The notes: a model not told the origin generated them from the letters alone. Numbered from the stretch's first letter, positions 1 to 8,425 are shown. The stretch: DNA of 64,000 bases from Arcanobacterium phocisimile (GCF_016904675.1 NZ_CP070228.1:682001-746000); one strand, 5' to 3'. Program-made: numbers and translations.

Positions 1-2
1 CA

Positions 3-902
3 GTAGGTGCATGTTCTTCTGTTGATCCTGGGGCAGATGTAGACTCATCTGCGTCTTCCAGCATGGGTCTGAATCTGAGCGCGGAAGTTGATAAAGAGTT
101 ATGGACGGTAACGTTGCCATGGGATCGTTACACGATGACGGATGAACAGCGCATTATCCTTGTTTCTGCAGAATCTTTTGGACTTGCCGAGTGTACACGT
201 GAGAATATGCAAGACGTTGCATGGACTGCAACATTGCCGGAAGCCCTCAAGGGTGTTAACCCGCATGTTTTTATGGAATTTGGGCCGTGGGTTGAAGAAA
301 TGGCACAGCAATATGGTTTTTCGTCAGCCGAATTCTCAGATGTACCGATCAATGGTCGCGATCTTGTGGCTAAGAGCAAAGAACAACGTGATCGAGAAAG
401 AAAAGGGATGCAGAGCAATGCTACGTTTTCAGAGCGAGACATAGAGCTTATGCATGAAACGTGTGATTCGTATCCCCAAGTTAAGAGATTTCAGTTAAAA
501 GAACTCGATGTGCAGGGTCCATGGACAAAATTACTGGCTGATACTCGCGATCAAATTTTCGAGGATAGTCGCGGTAAAGCAGTTGTGGAAGAATTGGCTC
601 AATGTTTCATAAGTAAGGGGCTTAAACCAATTGAGGGCGTTCCCGGATATGTAGAAGGAGTTAGCCCACAACGTAACCCGACTTCAGAGAGTATTGCTCT
701 TGCTTTGAAGGCTGTGGAGTGTCAAGAAGAAACTAATGCGACGCCGCGGTTGGCGCAGGTGTGGGCTGATTTGCAGGCTCCGATTGTGAAGAAGTATGCC
801 AAAGAGTTGATAGCCCAGCGTGAGTTGATTGACGAGCGGGTAGCAGAAGCAAAACAGTATATGCAAGAACATCCTGAGTTCTTGGAACCTCCGGCTCACT
901 GA
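3..902 (+). CDS. Lipoprotein of unknown function, 5' end outside the window
   Basis: The reading frame is open from the first bases of the window. It begins with Val-Gly-Ala-Cys, a good lipobox, with the Cys at 12-14. The gene therefore starts upstream, and the ATG at 63 is internal. The mature part is an acidic, helical protein of about 295 residues with four further Cys (in the contexts AECTR, ETCDSYP, LAQCF and VECQEE), possibly two disulfides. It is a paralogue of the lipoprotein at 1440-2414, with the same four Cys and nearly the same last 60 residues. I do not recognise the family. It probably sits on the outer face of the membrane. The intervening inhibitor-like gene at 985 suggests one surface-expressed cassette. 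Function is unknown; the lipoprotein call is firm because both the lipobox and the paralogue support it. Confidence 0.8.
   Translation, partial: VGACSSVDPGADVDSSASSSMGLNLSAEVDKELWTVTLPWDRYTMTDEQRIILVSAESFGLAECTRENMQDVAWTATLPEALKGVNPHVFMEFGPWVEEMAQQYGFSSAEFSDVPINGRDLVAKSKEQRDRERKGMQSNATFSERDIELMHETCDSYPQVKRFQLKELDVQGPWTKLLADTRDQIFEDSRGKAVVEELAQCFISKGLKPIEGVPGYVEGVSPQRNPTSESIALALKAVECQEETNATPRLAQVWADLQAPIVKKYAKELIAQRELIDERVAEAKQYMQEHPEFLEPPAH
718..802 (+). repeat. Near-identical 85-bp stretch shared by the two lipoprotein genes (copy 1)
   Basis: Positions 718-802 match 2230-2314 with one mismatch (A at 735, G at 2247). The rest of the two genes is far more diverged, so this looks like recent gene conversion or duplication focused on the 3' end. 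Confidence 0.9.
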
Positions 903-984
903 TTGGGGACCGATATTGTTTTGGGGTATTCAGCACGTAGTAAGTGATAATGCTTGCAAATAACAGTGTTCAAAGGAGAATACA

Positions 985-1407
985 ATGAAAATCAGGAAAG
1001 TTCTAAGTTCCATGGTAGCTGTTTTAGCTCTCGGTGCAACAGGTTTTGTCGCCACGATTCCTGTTGCTGAGGCTGTGGGAAGTAACTGTCCTCCTAGCGC
1101 GTCTTGTGTGTGGACCGGTAGTTATTATACTCAGATTAGGGGAGAAAATTATGATAATTCATCCCCAGTACATCCAAGTATTAATAATCGAGGAAATTCT
1201 GCTGCCGCAAATGGCGCATCGTGTTGGGCTACGCGATTTTATGATAACACGTGGGCTAGTTCAGGAAGTTATTTCACTTTATATAGTGAAAGAATAGTAG
1301 GAACCAATTACCGGGATTCTTCTTTGGGTGATGGAGCAGGAACGGGTCCATATGCTCATGAGAATTGGGCTAATCGTATAAGCCGGATTACCTATATTTG
1401 TGGCTAA
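985..1407 (+). CDS. Small secreted protein resembling peptidase inhibitor family I36
   Basis: A 140-residue protein with an N-terminal signal peptide: a Lys/Arg start, a hydrophobic core at about residues 8-24, and an Ala-Glu-Ala processing site near residue 30. The mature part of about 110 residues is rich in Gly, Ser, Asn, Tyr and Trp, has four Cys, and contains a Cys-Val-Trp-Thr-Gly segment followed by aromatic residues. That pattern is typical of the beta/gamma-crystallin-like I36 inhibitors (the Streptomyces metalloproteinase inhibitor type). A clear ribosome site (AAAGGAGAA, 972-980) precedes the ATG. It lies between two paralogous lipoprotein genes in the same direction. Assignment to I36 is by eye only; a secreted crystallin-like protein without inhibitor activity is equally possible. 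Confidence 0.6.
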   Translation: MKIRKVLSSMVAVLALGATGFVATIPVAEAVGSNCPPSASCVWTGSYYTQIRGENYDNSSPVHPSINNRGNSAAANGASCWATRFYDNTWASSGSYFTLYSERIVGTNYRDSSLGDGAGTGPYAHENWANRISRITYICG

Positions 1408-1439
1408 TTGATCGAGAGTAGTAGCAGGAGAATAGTTCT

Positions 1440-2414
1440 GTGAAAAAACATGTAATTTCGATGATTGCGCTGTCAAGTGTTTTGTTTTTGAGTGGAGCGT
1501 GTTCTCCTGATACTTCAGCTGGCGAGGTGGATGATTCTGCTTCCGCCGTTGCGGCGGATGATTCTGTCTCGCCAGTTGGGGTAGATGTTTCGGCGAAGGT
1601 TGATCGTGATTCATGGATTATCGAACTTCCAGTCCATAGGTATACGCTTTCCAGCGAAGATCAAGCCTATTTGCTGTCTGCGGGCTCGGTGGCAATGGCG
1701 GAGTGCACGCGTACGAAGTTAGATGGGGTGGCGTGGACTGGCTTCCCGCCAGAGATATTTATGCCGGTTAATCCGCCGGTGTTTAGTGAGTTTGGTCCGT
1801 GGAATAAGGATATGGCTGCGCAGTTTGGGTTTACCCGGGTTGAGACTTCGAAAACGCCGATCGCTAATCGTGGATTGAGCGCGCAAAGCGCGGAAATTAA
1901 AGCTGGTTGGACGAGCCGGTCAGATTCGAACGGAAAAATGCTGGAGAAGGCTGAGGCGAAGATGAGTGAAGCATGCGATTCATATCCAATGTTGAAGAAG
2001 TTTGATGTGAGAGAGGTTAGTGGTTCGGGTCCGTGGAAGAATGAGTTTGCTGAGACGCGTATGAGGTTGTTTGATGATCCGCGGGCGCAGGAGATTGCGG
2101 GTGAGTTGGAGGCGTGTTTTGATAAGCAAGGGTTGCAGATGAATTCTGAAGCGCCTGGGTTTGTGGAAGGTGTTGATGGTTTTGTTGATCCGACTGAGGA
2201 GAGTATTGCGCTTGCGTTGAAGGCGGCGCAGTGTCAAGAAGAAACTGATGCGACGCCGCGGTTGGCGCAGGTGTGGGCTGATTTGCAGGCTCCGATTGTG
2301 AAGAAGTATGCCAAGGAGCTGATCGCGCAGCGTGCGTTGATTGATGAACGAGTAGCAGAAGCAAAACAATATATACAAGAACACCCCGAACTATTTGAAC
2401 TACCAATTAAATAA
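1440..2414 (+). CDS. Lipoprotein of unknown function, paralogue of the one at 3-902
   Basis: A 324-residue protein starting at GTG 1440, with GCAGGAG ten bases upstream. The N-terminus is a lipoprotein signal (Lys-Lys start, hydrophobic run, Ser-Gly-Ala-Cys near residue 21). A low-complexity Ser/Asp/Ala linker of about 30 residues follows, then the folded domain. Four Cys match those of the upstream paralogue. The last 60 residues (Gln-Cys-Gln-Glu-Glu onward) are nearly identical to it and look like one long helix. I recognise no domain. It may be exported to the same place as its paralogue and act with it, but no function can be read from the sequence. Confidence 0.8.
   Translation: MKKHVISMIALSSVLFLSGACSPDTSAGEVDDSASAVAADDSVSPVGVDVSAKVDRDSWIIELPVHRYTLSSEDQAYLLSAGSVAMAECTRTKLDGVAWTGFPPEIFMPVNPPVFSEFGPWNKDMAAQFGFTRVETSKTPIANRGLSAQSAEIKAGWTSRSDSNGKMLEKAEAKMSEACDSYPMLKKFDVREVSGSGPWKNEFAETRMRLFDDPRAQEIAGELEACFDKQGLQMNSEAPGFVEGVDGFVDPTEESIALALKAAQCQEETDATPRLAQVWADLQAPIVKKYAKELIAQRALIDERVAEAKQYIQEHPELFELPIK
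2230..2314 (+). repeat. Near-identical 85-bp stretch shared by the two lipoprotein genes (copy 2)
   Basis: Partner of 718-802 (84 of 85 bases the same). It codes for the start of the conserved C-terminal helix. Confidence 0.9.
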
Positions 2415-2467
2415 AAGCACTTAGAATAACTCGTGTAATTTCAAGTATCAAAAGGAAAAGCATACTG

Positions 2468-3739
2468 ATGCACAATGAAGAACCGCAGCAAACGAATAAA
2501 AAACGCTACGCATGGATCATCGTCACCATCATCATAGCCATAGCGGTACTTATTGGTGCATTCTTGCTGGGACGATTTGTGCGTTCAGGAAATGATGAAG
2601 CAATCGCCAACGCACAACATAAACCAGAAATAACCGCCCAAGTCGAAGAACGGGAATTCCCCGCTGAGCCGATAGAAATTAAGGGAAGCGTACAACTAGG
2701 CTCAACCTTCCCGGTCACAGTTGCAGCCGGTGAAGGTGGACAAGCAATCGTCACTGCCACACCACGCTCGCCAGGCGAAACAATCTCCTCCGGGCAACTT
2801 CTCGCCCAAGTATCTGGCAGGCCAGTTATTGCACTCGATCTTCCCTTTGATATGTATCGCGATATTAAAACCGGAGACACCGGCGCCGATGTTCGCGAAC
2901 TACAACGTGCTCTGGTACGACTCGGACTATACCGTGGCGTTGTCGATGGCGAATATGGACCGCTCACCGCAAACGCTATGAAGGAACTATATAAGCGCGT
3001 TGGGGCAGTGTTGCCCGAACCACCCAAAGAACCAGAGGCACAACCAGCCGCAGTGCAAAGCCAAGCACAAGAACCACAGAGCAATCCGGCAGATCAAGGC
3101 GCAACGTCAACACCGCCTAACCCCCCAGCGCCATCAGCTACCCAAGCACCGAAAAAACTCAACCTCCCAACAATAAAAGCAAACGAAATATTCTCCCTCA
3201 CCCAAGGCTCTGCAACCATTATCGAGATAGCGCCACTGAACACTAAAATCAGTGCAGAAACACCACTTGCGAAACTCCGAAGTGGGAAAGCGATCGCAGT
3301 CGCCCGCGTCGGCGTCGGAGACAAAAACCTCTTCAGCGTCGGAGCAAACGTTGAACTGAGCGCCGTCGGCTCAACCGAAAAACAACAAGCCACCGTCAAC
3401 GCAATCAGTGAGTTCAAAGACGCCGATGTGAACAACCCCGCCGCACAACTGCCCGGGCACGATGTTAGCGTGGACCTACCCGGCGAAGGATACACCGACG
3501 GGCAAGAAATCATCCTCTCCATCGCAAACACCGAACGGCAAGCCGTCTCCGGACTCACTGTTCCGCTCAGCGCACTACGCGAAGATACCGGCACAACCTA
3601 CGTGTTAAAGAAAGACCCAGCAATCAAACCAGAAGGAACAGCGAAAATAGAAGTCAGTGTAGGACGAACCTTCGACGGATTCGCCCTCATCACCAGCGAC
3701 AACATCCAAGCCGGCGACACCGTGGTCATAGGCCAATGA
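2468..3739 (+). CDS. Membrane-anchored adaptor with peptidoglycan-binding domain for an ABC exporter
   Basis: A 423-residue protein. A single N-terminal membrane segment (about 14-36) follows a short basic cytoplasmic tail. A peptidoglycan_binding_1 domain lies at about 128-178 (ADVRELQRALVRLGLY, then VDGEYGPLT). A Pro/Gln/Ala-rich linker covers about 181-230, and a C-terminal beta-rich part resembles the barrel of HlyD/MacA-type fusion proteins. The stop overlaps the start of the ATPase gene (ATGA at 3736-3739), so the adaptor, ATPase and permease are translationally coupled. Such adaptors link a MacB-like pump to the wall in monoderm actinobacteria. The substrate is unknown; a secreted peptide or lipid is typical. 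The call of domain and context is solid, the cargo is not inferable. Confidence 0.82.
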   Translation: MHNEEPQQTNKKRYAWIIVTIIIAIAVLIGAFLLGRFVRSGNDEAIANAQHKPEITAQVEEREFPAEPIEIKGSVQLGSTFPVTVAAGEGGQAIVTATPRSPGETISSGQLLAQVSGRPVIALDLPFDMYRDIKTGDTGADVRELQRALVRLGLYRGVVDGEYGPLTANAMKELYKRVGAVLPEPPKEPEAQPAAVQSQAQEPQSNPADQGATSTPPNPPAPSATQAPKKLNLPTIKANEIFSLTQGSATIIEIAPLNTKISAETPLAKLRSGKAIAVARVGVGDKNLFSVGANVELSAVGSTEKQQATVNAISEFKDADVNNPAAQLPGHDVSVDLPGEGYTDGQEIILSIANTERQAVSGLTVPLSALREDTGTTYVLKKDPAIKPEGTAKIEVSVGRTFDGFALITSDNIQAGDTVVIGQ

Positions 3740-4401
3740 GCGTACTCAAACTGCGCAACATCCGCAAAACCTATGATGTACAACCACCGGTGCCCGTACT
3801 ACACGGCGTTGACCTCGACGTCGAAGCAGGAGAACGCGTAGCAATCGTCGGATACTCAGGAGCAGGAAAATCCACACTGCTCAACATTATGGGACTACTT
3901 GACGAAGCAACCTCCGGCGAATACGAGCTCGACGGGCACCTGACAACAAAACTCAGCGCCCGAAAACGCGATCGGCTCCGAGCCGAAGTATTGGGATTCG
4001 TATTTCAGGACTATCACGTACTAGGGCATCGAACCGTACGCGAAAATCTCGATATCAAACTCGCGATCTCAGGGATTGATCCGGCACAGCGCGAAACCGT
4101 CGTCGACGAAGCATTAGCAAATGTTGGACTAACAGAGCGGAAAAATTCCCTCTCCAGGCTACTTTCCGGCGGAGAAAAGCAACGCCTCGCAATCGCGCGC
4201 GCCATCATCACCCACCCCAGAGTCCTCCTCGCCGACGAGCCCACCGGAAACCTCGACTCCGTCAACGCCAAAACCGTACTCGACCTCTTCGACCAGCAAG
4301 CAGCCAACGGAGTCGCCGTCGTCGTCATCACCCACGATGATCGCCTCGCATCGTGGGCACAACGCGTCCTGCACCTAAAGGACGGCAAAATCTATGAGTA
4401 A
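3736..4401 (+). CDS. ABC transporter ATP-binding protein, MacB/LolD type
   Basis: A 221-residue ATPase. The Walker A motif is GYSGAGKST (near residue 38), the signature LSGGEKQR, the Walker B LLADEPTGNLDS, and the switch His sits in VVITHDD. The length and the LolD/MacB-like GNLDS after Walker B place it with the ATPases that pair with FtsX-fold permeases. It overlaps the adaptor gene by 4 bases and the permease gene by 8, so the three form one transcription and translation unit. It powers the mechanotransmission pump formed with the neighbouring proteins. No regulator is encoded nearby. Confidence 0.93.
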   Translation: MSVLKLRNIRKTYDVQPPVPVLHGVDLDVEAGERVAIVGYSGAGKSTLLNIMGLLDEATSGEYELDGHLTTKLSARKRDRLRAEVLGFVFQDYHVLGHRTVRENLDIKLAISGIDPAQRETVVDEALANVGLTERKNSLSRLLSGGEKQRLAIARAIITHPRVLLADEPTGNLDSVNAKTVLDLFDQQAANGVAVVVITHDDRLASWAQRVLHLKDGKIYE

Positions 4402-5653
4402 ATACAACATCGGTCACAAAATACGACAACGACGCGCCGCTATCGCCGACCTCCTCGCCGACGTAGCGATCGAACTGCGCGCCCGGATGGCGCGAACCAT
4501 CCTCATGATGGCGGCCGTAGCATTAAGCACCGGAGCTCTACTAGCGTCGGTAGGTATTTCGCAAAATGCTGCCCACCAAGTAGACGCAGACATCGCCGCC
4601 TCAACCATTGACCAAATCCTACTGACGAAAGCCGATGGGACTGGTGACGGGCCAGGAGGCGATGCAGATAGAGCGTCTCGCGGCCCTGACGGGCAAAAAG
4701 TCGAAACATATTTCTACCCCGCCGATGCAAAAGAACGACTCCTCAAAATCGATACGGTAGCAGCCGTCGGGCGACGGTCAAACCTCCTAGACGCCATCCA
4801 TCCGACCATTACCCATCCGATAACCCACGATGAGATCAATACCATCAGCATTATCGGTGCCGAAGCGTCATATCTCGATGCGGCCAACGTAGACAAGCCC
4901 ACACAAGCCTGGATGCTTGACCAAGCATACGATGTCGTTTTCCTTGGCGAAAGCGCGGCAGAAAAACTTGATATACCAGTAACTTCCGATACCCGAGGGC
5001 TCAAAGTATTAGTTGACGGACTAGCCTATTCCGTAGCCGGATTCCTCCCCGGTGAAACACTGGAAAACCACATCGTCCTCCCGTTGAAAACAGCCTTTCA
5101 CCTCGCCGGTGGAGACAAACAAACCGATATTCTTATCCGCACCAAAATTGGTGCCGGCTCCCAAGTATCAAACGTTGCACGGCTAGCGCTTATGCCAAAC
5201 CAGCCCGAAAAACTCTCAGTCTCGCAAGTCGTTTCAGTTGAGAGCATTCGAGAAAACGTTTCCGGGCAATTAGCTCAACAAGCCGCATGGGTAGGGGCGT
5301 TCCTGATTGTGCTGACCGTCTTGCTCATTGCTAACTCCATGATTGTTTCAGTCACCGCTCGCACAACTGAGATCGGAGTGCGGCGAGCATTGGGGAGTTC
5401 GCGCGGGCGAGTTGCGGCAGTGTTTTGGGTTGAAGGTGCCGTGACCGGAGCACTCGGCGGACTCGTGGGAAGTGCAGTGGCGTCGGTTATTATCGTTGGC
5501 GTTTCAGCAGTTAGCGGATGGACTGCGTTACTGAATATTGGATGGATCATGCTCGGACCGGTGCTGGGTGCTGCGGTAGGCGTTGTTGCTTCGGCATACC
5601 CGGCGGCACGAGCGTCAATGATTCATCCGGCGATTGCGGTGCGTTCGAACTAG
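4394..5653 (+). CDS. ABC transporter permease, MacB/FtsX fold
   Basis: A 419-residue permease. One membrane helix lies near residues 33-53, then a large extracytoplasmic domain of about 240 residues (MacB_PCD type), then three C-terminal helices. The second helix is followed by the family hallmark TTEIGVRRALGSSRGRV, and the protein ends with AYPAARASMIHPAIAVRS, typical of the FtsX domain. It works with the ATPase and the wall-binding adaptor upstream. The N-terminal cytoplasmic segment is longer than usual and very basic. It probably expels or shuttles an extracellular substrate; antimicrobial peptides are a common cargo of the family, but nothing here identifies it. Confidence 0.9.
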   Translation: MSKYNIGHKIRQRRAAIADLLADVAIELRARMARTILMMAAVALSTGALLASVGISQNAAHQVDADIAASTIDQILLTKADGTGDGPGGDADRASRGPDGQKVETYFYPADAKERLLKIDTVAAVGRRSNLLDAIHPTITHPITHDEINTISIIGAEASYLDAANVDKPTQAWMLDQAYDVVFLGESAAEKLDIPVTSDTRGLKVLVDGLAYSVAGFLPGETLENHIVLPLKTAFHLAGGDKQTDILIRTKIGAGSQVSNVARLALMPNQPEKLSVSQVVSVESIRENVSGQLAQQAAWVGAFLIVLTVLLIANSMIVSVTARTTEIGVRRALGSSRGRVAAVFWVEGAVTGALGGLVGSAVASVIIVGVSAVSGWTALLNIGWIMLGPVLGAAVGVVASAYPAARASMIHPAIAVRSN

Positions 5654-5706
5654 AGACTATGTGGGGCGGTGCGTGTGGCCGGTCCTCATGTGCAGTAAGT
5701 GGGGCA

Positions 5707-5747
5707 ATAGCGCAAACCTCGGCGTATATGAACAAGGTTTGCGCTAT
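5707..5747. terminator. Perfect 13-bp inverted repeat after the ABC exporter operon
   Basis: ATAGCGCAAACCT at 5707-5719 and its exact complement at 5735-5747 enclose a 15-base loop. There is no strong T-run, so it may be a terminator or an operator for the gene at 5825. Confidence 0.55.
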
Positions 5748-5824
5748 AACCATATTTGCGGTGGCATATCGCCGTTGGAGAACCATCTAACCGATTGTGC
5801 GCCGGCCGTATTATGATGGTGCCC

Positions 5825-6115
5825 ATGACTGAAGAGAAAAAGGGCTGCGGTTGCGGCGGCAAAAAGGCAGAAGCTACCGAAACCCAAACGGTTGAGGTAG
5901 CAACAGAAGAAAAGCGCGGCTGCGGTTGCGGCGGCCACGGCCACGGAGCAAACGGTCATGGCAAGCAGGGTCACGGCGGGCGCGACCACGGCAAGGGCGG
6001 TTGCGGCTGCGGTGGAAAAGGACGCCACCACGGTGTGCGTACCGAAAACACGCCAGCCGGCGCACCTGACGACGTATCGCAAGGGCGCACCCAACTAGGA
6101 TTGCGTGGAATCTAA
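5825..6115 (+). CDS. Cys/His-rich small protein with three GCGCGG motifs, possible metal-binding protein
   Basis: I place the start at ATG 5825, giving 96 residues; an ATG at 5813 is also possible. No Shine-Dalgarno is visible, but a TATTAT at 5809-5814 would give a nearly leaderless message. Three GCGCGG motifs (residues 7-12, 32-37 and 59-64) supply six Cys as Cys-Gly-Cys pairs. A Gly/His-rich stretch between the second and third, plus a His pair after it, supplies seven His (38, 40, 45, 50, 55, 68, 69). There is no signal peptide and no membrane segment. It ends 3 bases before ribF. The composition suggests a cytoplasmic metal buffer or chaperone for zinc, nickel or copper; this is inference, and I do not recognise a named family. 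Confidence 0.7.
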   Translation: MTEEKKGCGCGGKKAEATETQTVEVATEEKRGCGCGGHGHGANGHGKQGHGGRDHGKGGCGCGGKGRHHGVRTENTPAGAPDDVSQGRTQLGLRGI

Positions 6116-6118
6116 CGA

Positions 6119-7114
6119 ATGCAGATATGGCATAAAAGTTCCGATATCCCGGCCGATATCGGCTCTACCGTTGTTACTATTGGAATTTTTGATGGCGTAC
6201 ACAAAGGCCATCAAGTCGTGGTACAAGAAACGGTGAAGCAAGCGCGTGAACGAGGCTTAAAAGCAATTGCTTTAACCTTCGATCCCCACCCGCGCATCGT
6301 GCACAATCCTGACGCCCCGATGCCGCTGATTACCTCACTTCCTGACCGATTAGAGCGCCTTGAGGCTGCTGGTATCGATGCGGTTTTCGTCCAGTATTAC
6401 ACGTTGGAGTATGCAAACCAGGCACCGGAAGAATTTATCGAGTCCCAGCTTGTAGGCATGCTTCACGCGTCGGTTATTGTGGCGGGTGAAGATATTCATT
6501 TTGGCCGGCAAAACACCGGCGATGGTCAGTTGTTGCGCACCTTCGGAACGGCTATTGGATTAGAAACTGTCATTGTTGATGACGTATGCAATTTAGATGA
6601 TGGCCGCCGATGGTCGTCGACGTGGGTGCGAGATTTGTTGCGTGTTGGAGACGTACGCCAAGCTGCGGAAGTGTTGGGCCGTCCTCATCGGATCCGTGGA
6701 ATAGTCCAGCATGGGTTTAAGCGTGGCCGGCAGTTAGGATTCCCGACGGCGAACTTGCCAGGCGTAGGTGTTGGCGAAATTCCGGCCGACGGCGTGTATG
6801 CCGGTTGGCTGGTGCGTACTGTTCCAGAGACGAAAGCGACTGAGCATTTGCCGGCTGCTATTTCGATTGGTACGAATCCGCATTTTGATGGGGTAGAGCG
6901 CACGGTGGAAGCTCATGTGCTTGGGCGTAGTGACCTGAACCTGTATGGGGAAGAGGTTGCGATCGACTTTATTGACTATGTGCGTCCGATGATGAGTTTT
7001 GATGAGCTTGATGGATTGCTATGCCAGATGGATGACGATCTGCGAACTGCTGCAGATGTGCTATCGGTGCCGTTAGCAGGCAGAGTTGATCCGGATTCAG
7101 TGACAGCAATCTGA
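6119..7114 (+). CDS. ribF: Bifunctional riboflavin kinase / FAD synthetase
   Basis: A 331-residue enzyme that phosphorylates riboflavin to FMN and adenylylates FMN to FAD in the cytoplasm. The N-terminal nucleotidyltransferase domain has GIFDGVHKGHQ (the HxGH-type ATP motif, near residue 23) and the WSSTWVRDLL segment near residue 160, equivalent to the ISSTxxR motif. The C-terminal kinase domain begins near residue 185 with GFKRGRQLGFPTANL. The start is only 3 bases after the Cys/His-rich gene, so the two are probably co-transcribed. The ribF-rpsO-pnp order is common in actinobacteria. Length is normal for the family. Confidence 0.97.
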   Translation: MQIWHKSSDIPADIGSTVVTIGIFDGVHKGHQVVVQETVKQARERGLKAIALTFDPHPRIVHNPDAPMPLITSLPDRLERLEAAGIDAVFVQYYTLEYANQAPEEFIESQLVGMLHASVIVAGEDIHFGRQNTGDGQLLRTFGTAIGLETVIVDDVCNLDDGRRWSSTWVRDLLRVGDVRQAAEVLGRPHRIRGIVQHGFKRGRQLGFPTANLPGVGVGEIPADGVYAGWLVRTVPETKATEHLPAAISIGTNPHFDGVERTVEAHVLGRSDLNLYGEEVAIDFIDYVRPMMSFDELDGLLCQMDDDLRTAADVLSVPLAGRVDPDSVTAI

Positions 7115-7283
7115 GTAATACGCGTGGATATTCACGTGAATCATTCGTACCGATAGGCTGAAATTGTAAGGTACTAGAACGTTTGAAATTTCTGGCGAAT
7201 TCTGTTTTGCGTGTTAGGTGCTAGTGCTAGACTTGGTCTTAATATATTTCAGTTAATCATGATTGAAAGGCGGTGGTCTCATT

Positions 7284-7691
7284 ATGAGCCAGTATTTACG
7301 CAATGAAGCTGTTGCCTCGTCTAGTATTTTTACGTTTGTCGGGGTCTGGCGGTTCTTAACGATGGATACCGGAAACAATTCAATGTTCGTTTCAGAGTTC
7401 ATTGTTTGGTTGCTCATTCTCGTTGGATTATTAGCACACGTGGCTGCACATAGTGGGGCGAAATTATCGCGAAGTATTGCCGTGATTGGGGTAGTGATAC
7501 TTGCTGTAGCATGTGGAGTGGCTTGGGGGAGTGTTATTCTCGCCTGGTCCACTACATTTGCCGGTGCTGAGTTCAACGTGCCAGGCGAGTATCTTGTCCT
7601 CGCTGGACTGAGCATGGTGCTCGCTGTGCAGTGGTTGTATCGCTATCTGAGGCTCCTGCGTAAGGATACCGAACACTCCCGCGTTCGGTGA
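7284..7691 (+). CDS. Small three-helix membrane protein, unknown function
   Basis: The start is ATG 7284, with GAAAGGCGG at 7264-7272 upstream; a TTG at 7263 is less likely. The product has 135 residues and three predicted membrane helices (about 35-56, 64-88 and 101-118), separated by short polar loops, with a basic C-terminal tail rich in Arg. It sits between ribF and rpsO, which are normally adjacent in related genomes, so it may be a lineage-specific insertion. I do not recognise the family. Confidence 0.65.
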   Translation: MSQYLRNEAVASSSIFTFVGVWRFLTMDTGNNSMFVSEFIVWLLILVGLLAHVAAHSGAKLSRSIAVIGVVILAVACGVAWGSVILAWSTTFAGAEFNVPGEYLVLAGLSMVLAVQWLYRYLRLLRKDTEHSRVR

Positions 7692-7739
7692 GGTACCCAA
7701 TCTCACAGCACCCAATTCGGGCATGGGGCCCACCCGTGG

Positions 7740-7833
7740 TAGAATCGAACAGCCGTTGGATCGGCCACGGAGTGTCATCGCTCGAGAGAACAAGCCTCGG
7801 GCTCCGTGCAACAAGGATAAAAGGAGTGATCGT
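7740..7833 (+). promoter_or_regulatory. Probable rpsO promoter -10 and structured leader
   Basis: TAGAAT at 7740-7745 is a good -10. The leader after it can fold, with CACGGAG (7766-7772) pairing with CTCCGTG (7802-7808), just before AAAAGGAG. S15 mRNAs are often autoregulated through a leader structure bound by S15; that role here is inference. Confidence 0.35.
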
Positions 7834-8103
7834 ATGGCTCTATCTGCAGAGCGTAAGAACGAGATCATCAAGGAATACGCAACCCACGAGGGCGACACCG
7901 GTTCTCCGGAGGTCCAGGTTGCACTTCTGTCTGCCCGTATCAAGGAATTGACAGAGCATTTCCGTACTCACAAGCATGATCACCACTCACGTCGTGGTCT
8001 GATGCTTCTTATCGGTAAGCGCAAGCGCCTCCTCGGCTACCTCGCCGCAGAAGACATCGAGCGTTACCGTTCATTGATCTCCCGTCTCGGCCTACGCCGC
8101 TGA
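7834..8103 (+). CDS. rpsO: 30S ribosomal protein S15
   Basis: An 89-residue protein, the standard S15 length. The family core is clear: [17 protein letters not shown] near residue 23, the [20 protein letters not shown] segment, and a C-terminal [14 protein letters not shown]. It binds 16S rRNA early in assembly of the 30S platform. The start ATG is preceded by AAAAGGAG with good spacing; longer in-frame extensions upstream are not coding. A strong hairpin terminator follows immediately, so rpsO is separately transcribed from pnp, although the two lie next to each other as in most bacteria. Confidence 0.98.
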   Translation: MALSAERKNEIIKEYATHEGDTGSPEVQVALLSARIKELTEHFRTHKHDHHSRRGLMLLIGKRKRLLGYLAAEDIERYRSLISRLGLRR

Positions 8104-8107
8104 CGTC

Positions 8108-8150
8108 AAACTTATCGGCCCGGCCGCCCACGGTTCGGGCCGATAAGTTT
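8108..8150 (+). terminator. rpsO intrinsic terminator
   Basis: AAACTTATCGGCCCG at 8108-8122 pairs perfectly with 8136-8150 over 15 bp, with a 13-base loop and a short T end. Confidence 0.9.
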
Positions 8151-8229
8151 AATGTGCGCCTTTCACAACATAAAGGCATGTAATCGCGTAGTATAGATTA
8201 CGTAACTGGCGGCCCGTCGTCGTCAATAT

Positions 8230-8425
8230 GCATAATGCGTCCAGTGTTATGCACGGCGCTAAGCGCCTACGGAAAACCGCGTACCTCGTCGGTACGCATC
8301 GAAGATAAAGAAGCTGCCCGCGAGGTTCGGTCCTCGGTTGTGGTGAACGGAAACTAGCGAAAGCTAGCCCGCCCGTTCATGAGAATCGATGACCGCACCC
8401 GGGCGATAACCGTAAAGGAGATCCC
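8230..8425 (+). ncRNA. Structured pnp leader, candidate Actino-pnp RNA motif
   Basis: The roughly 195 bases before pnp fold into a row of hairpins. These are GCATAA 8230-8235 with 8247-8252; GGCGC 8255-8259 with 8263-8267; GCGTAC 8279-8284 with 8292-8297; CGAGG 8321-8325 with 8332-8336; and a two-part stem, TGAACGG 8344-8350 with 8373-8379 outside and CTAGC/GCTAG 8354-8367 with a GAAA tetraloop inside. The ribosome site AAAGGAG follows at 8414. Actinobacterial pnp genes are known to carry a conserved 5' UTR structure, the Actino-pnp motif. I match it by position and fold, not by a covariance search. It probably controls PNPase level by RNA processing. Confidence 0.6.
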
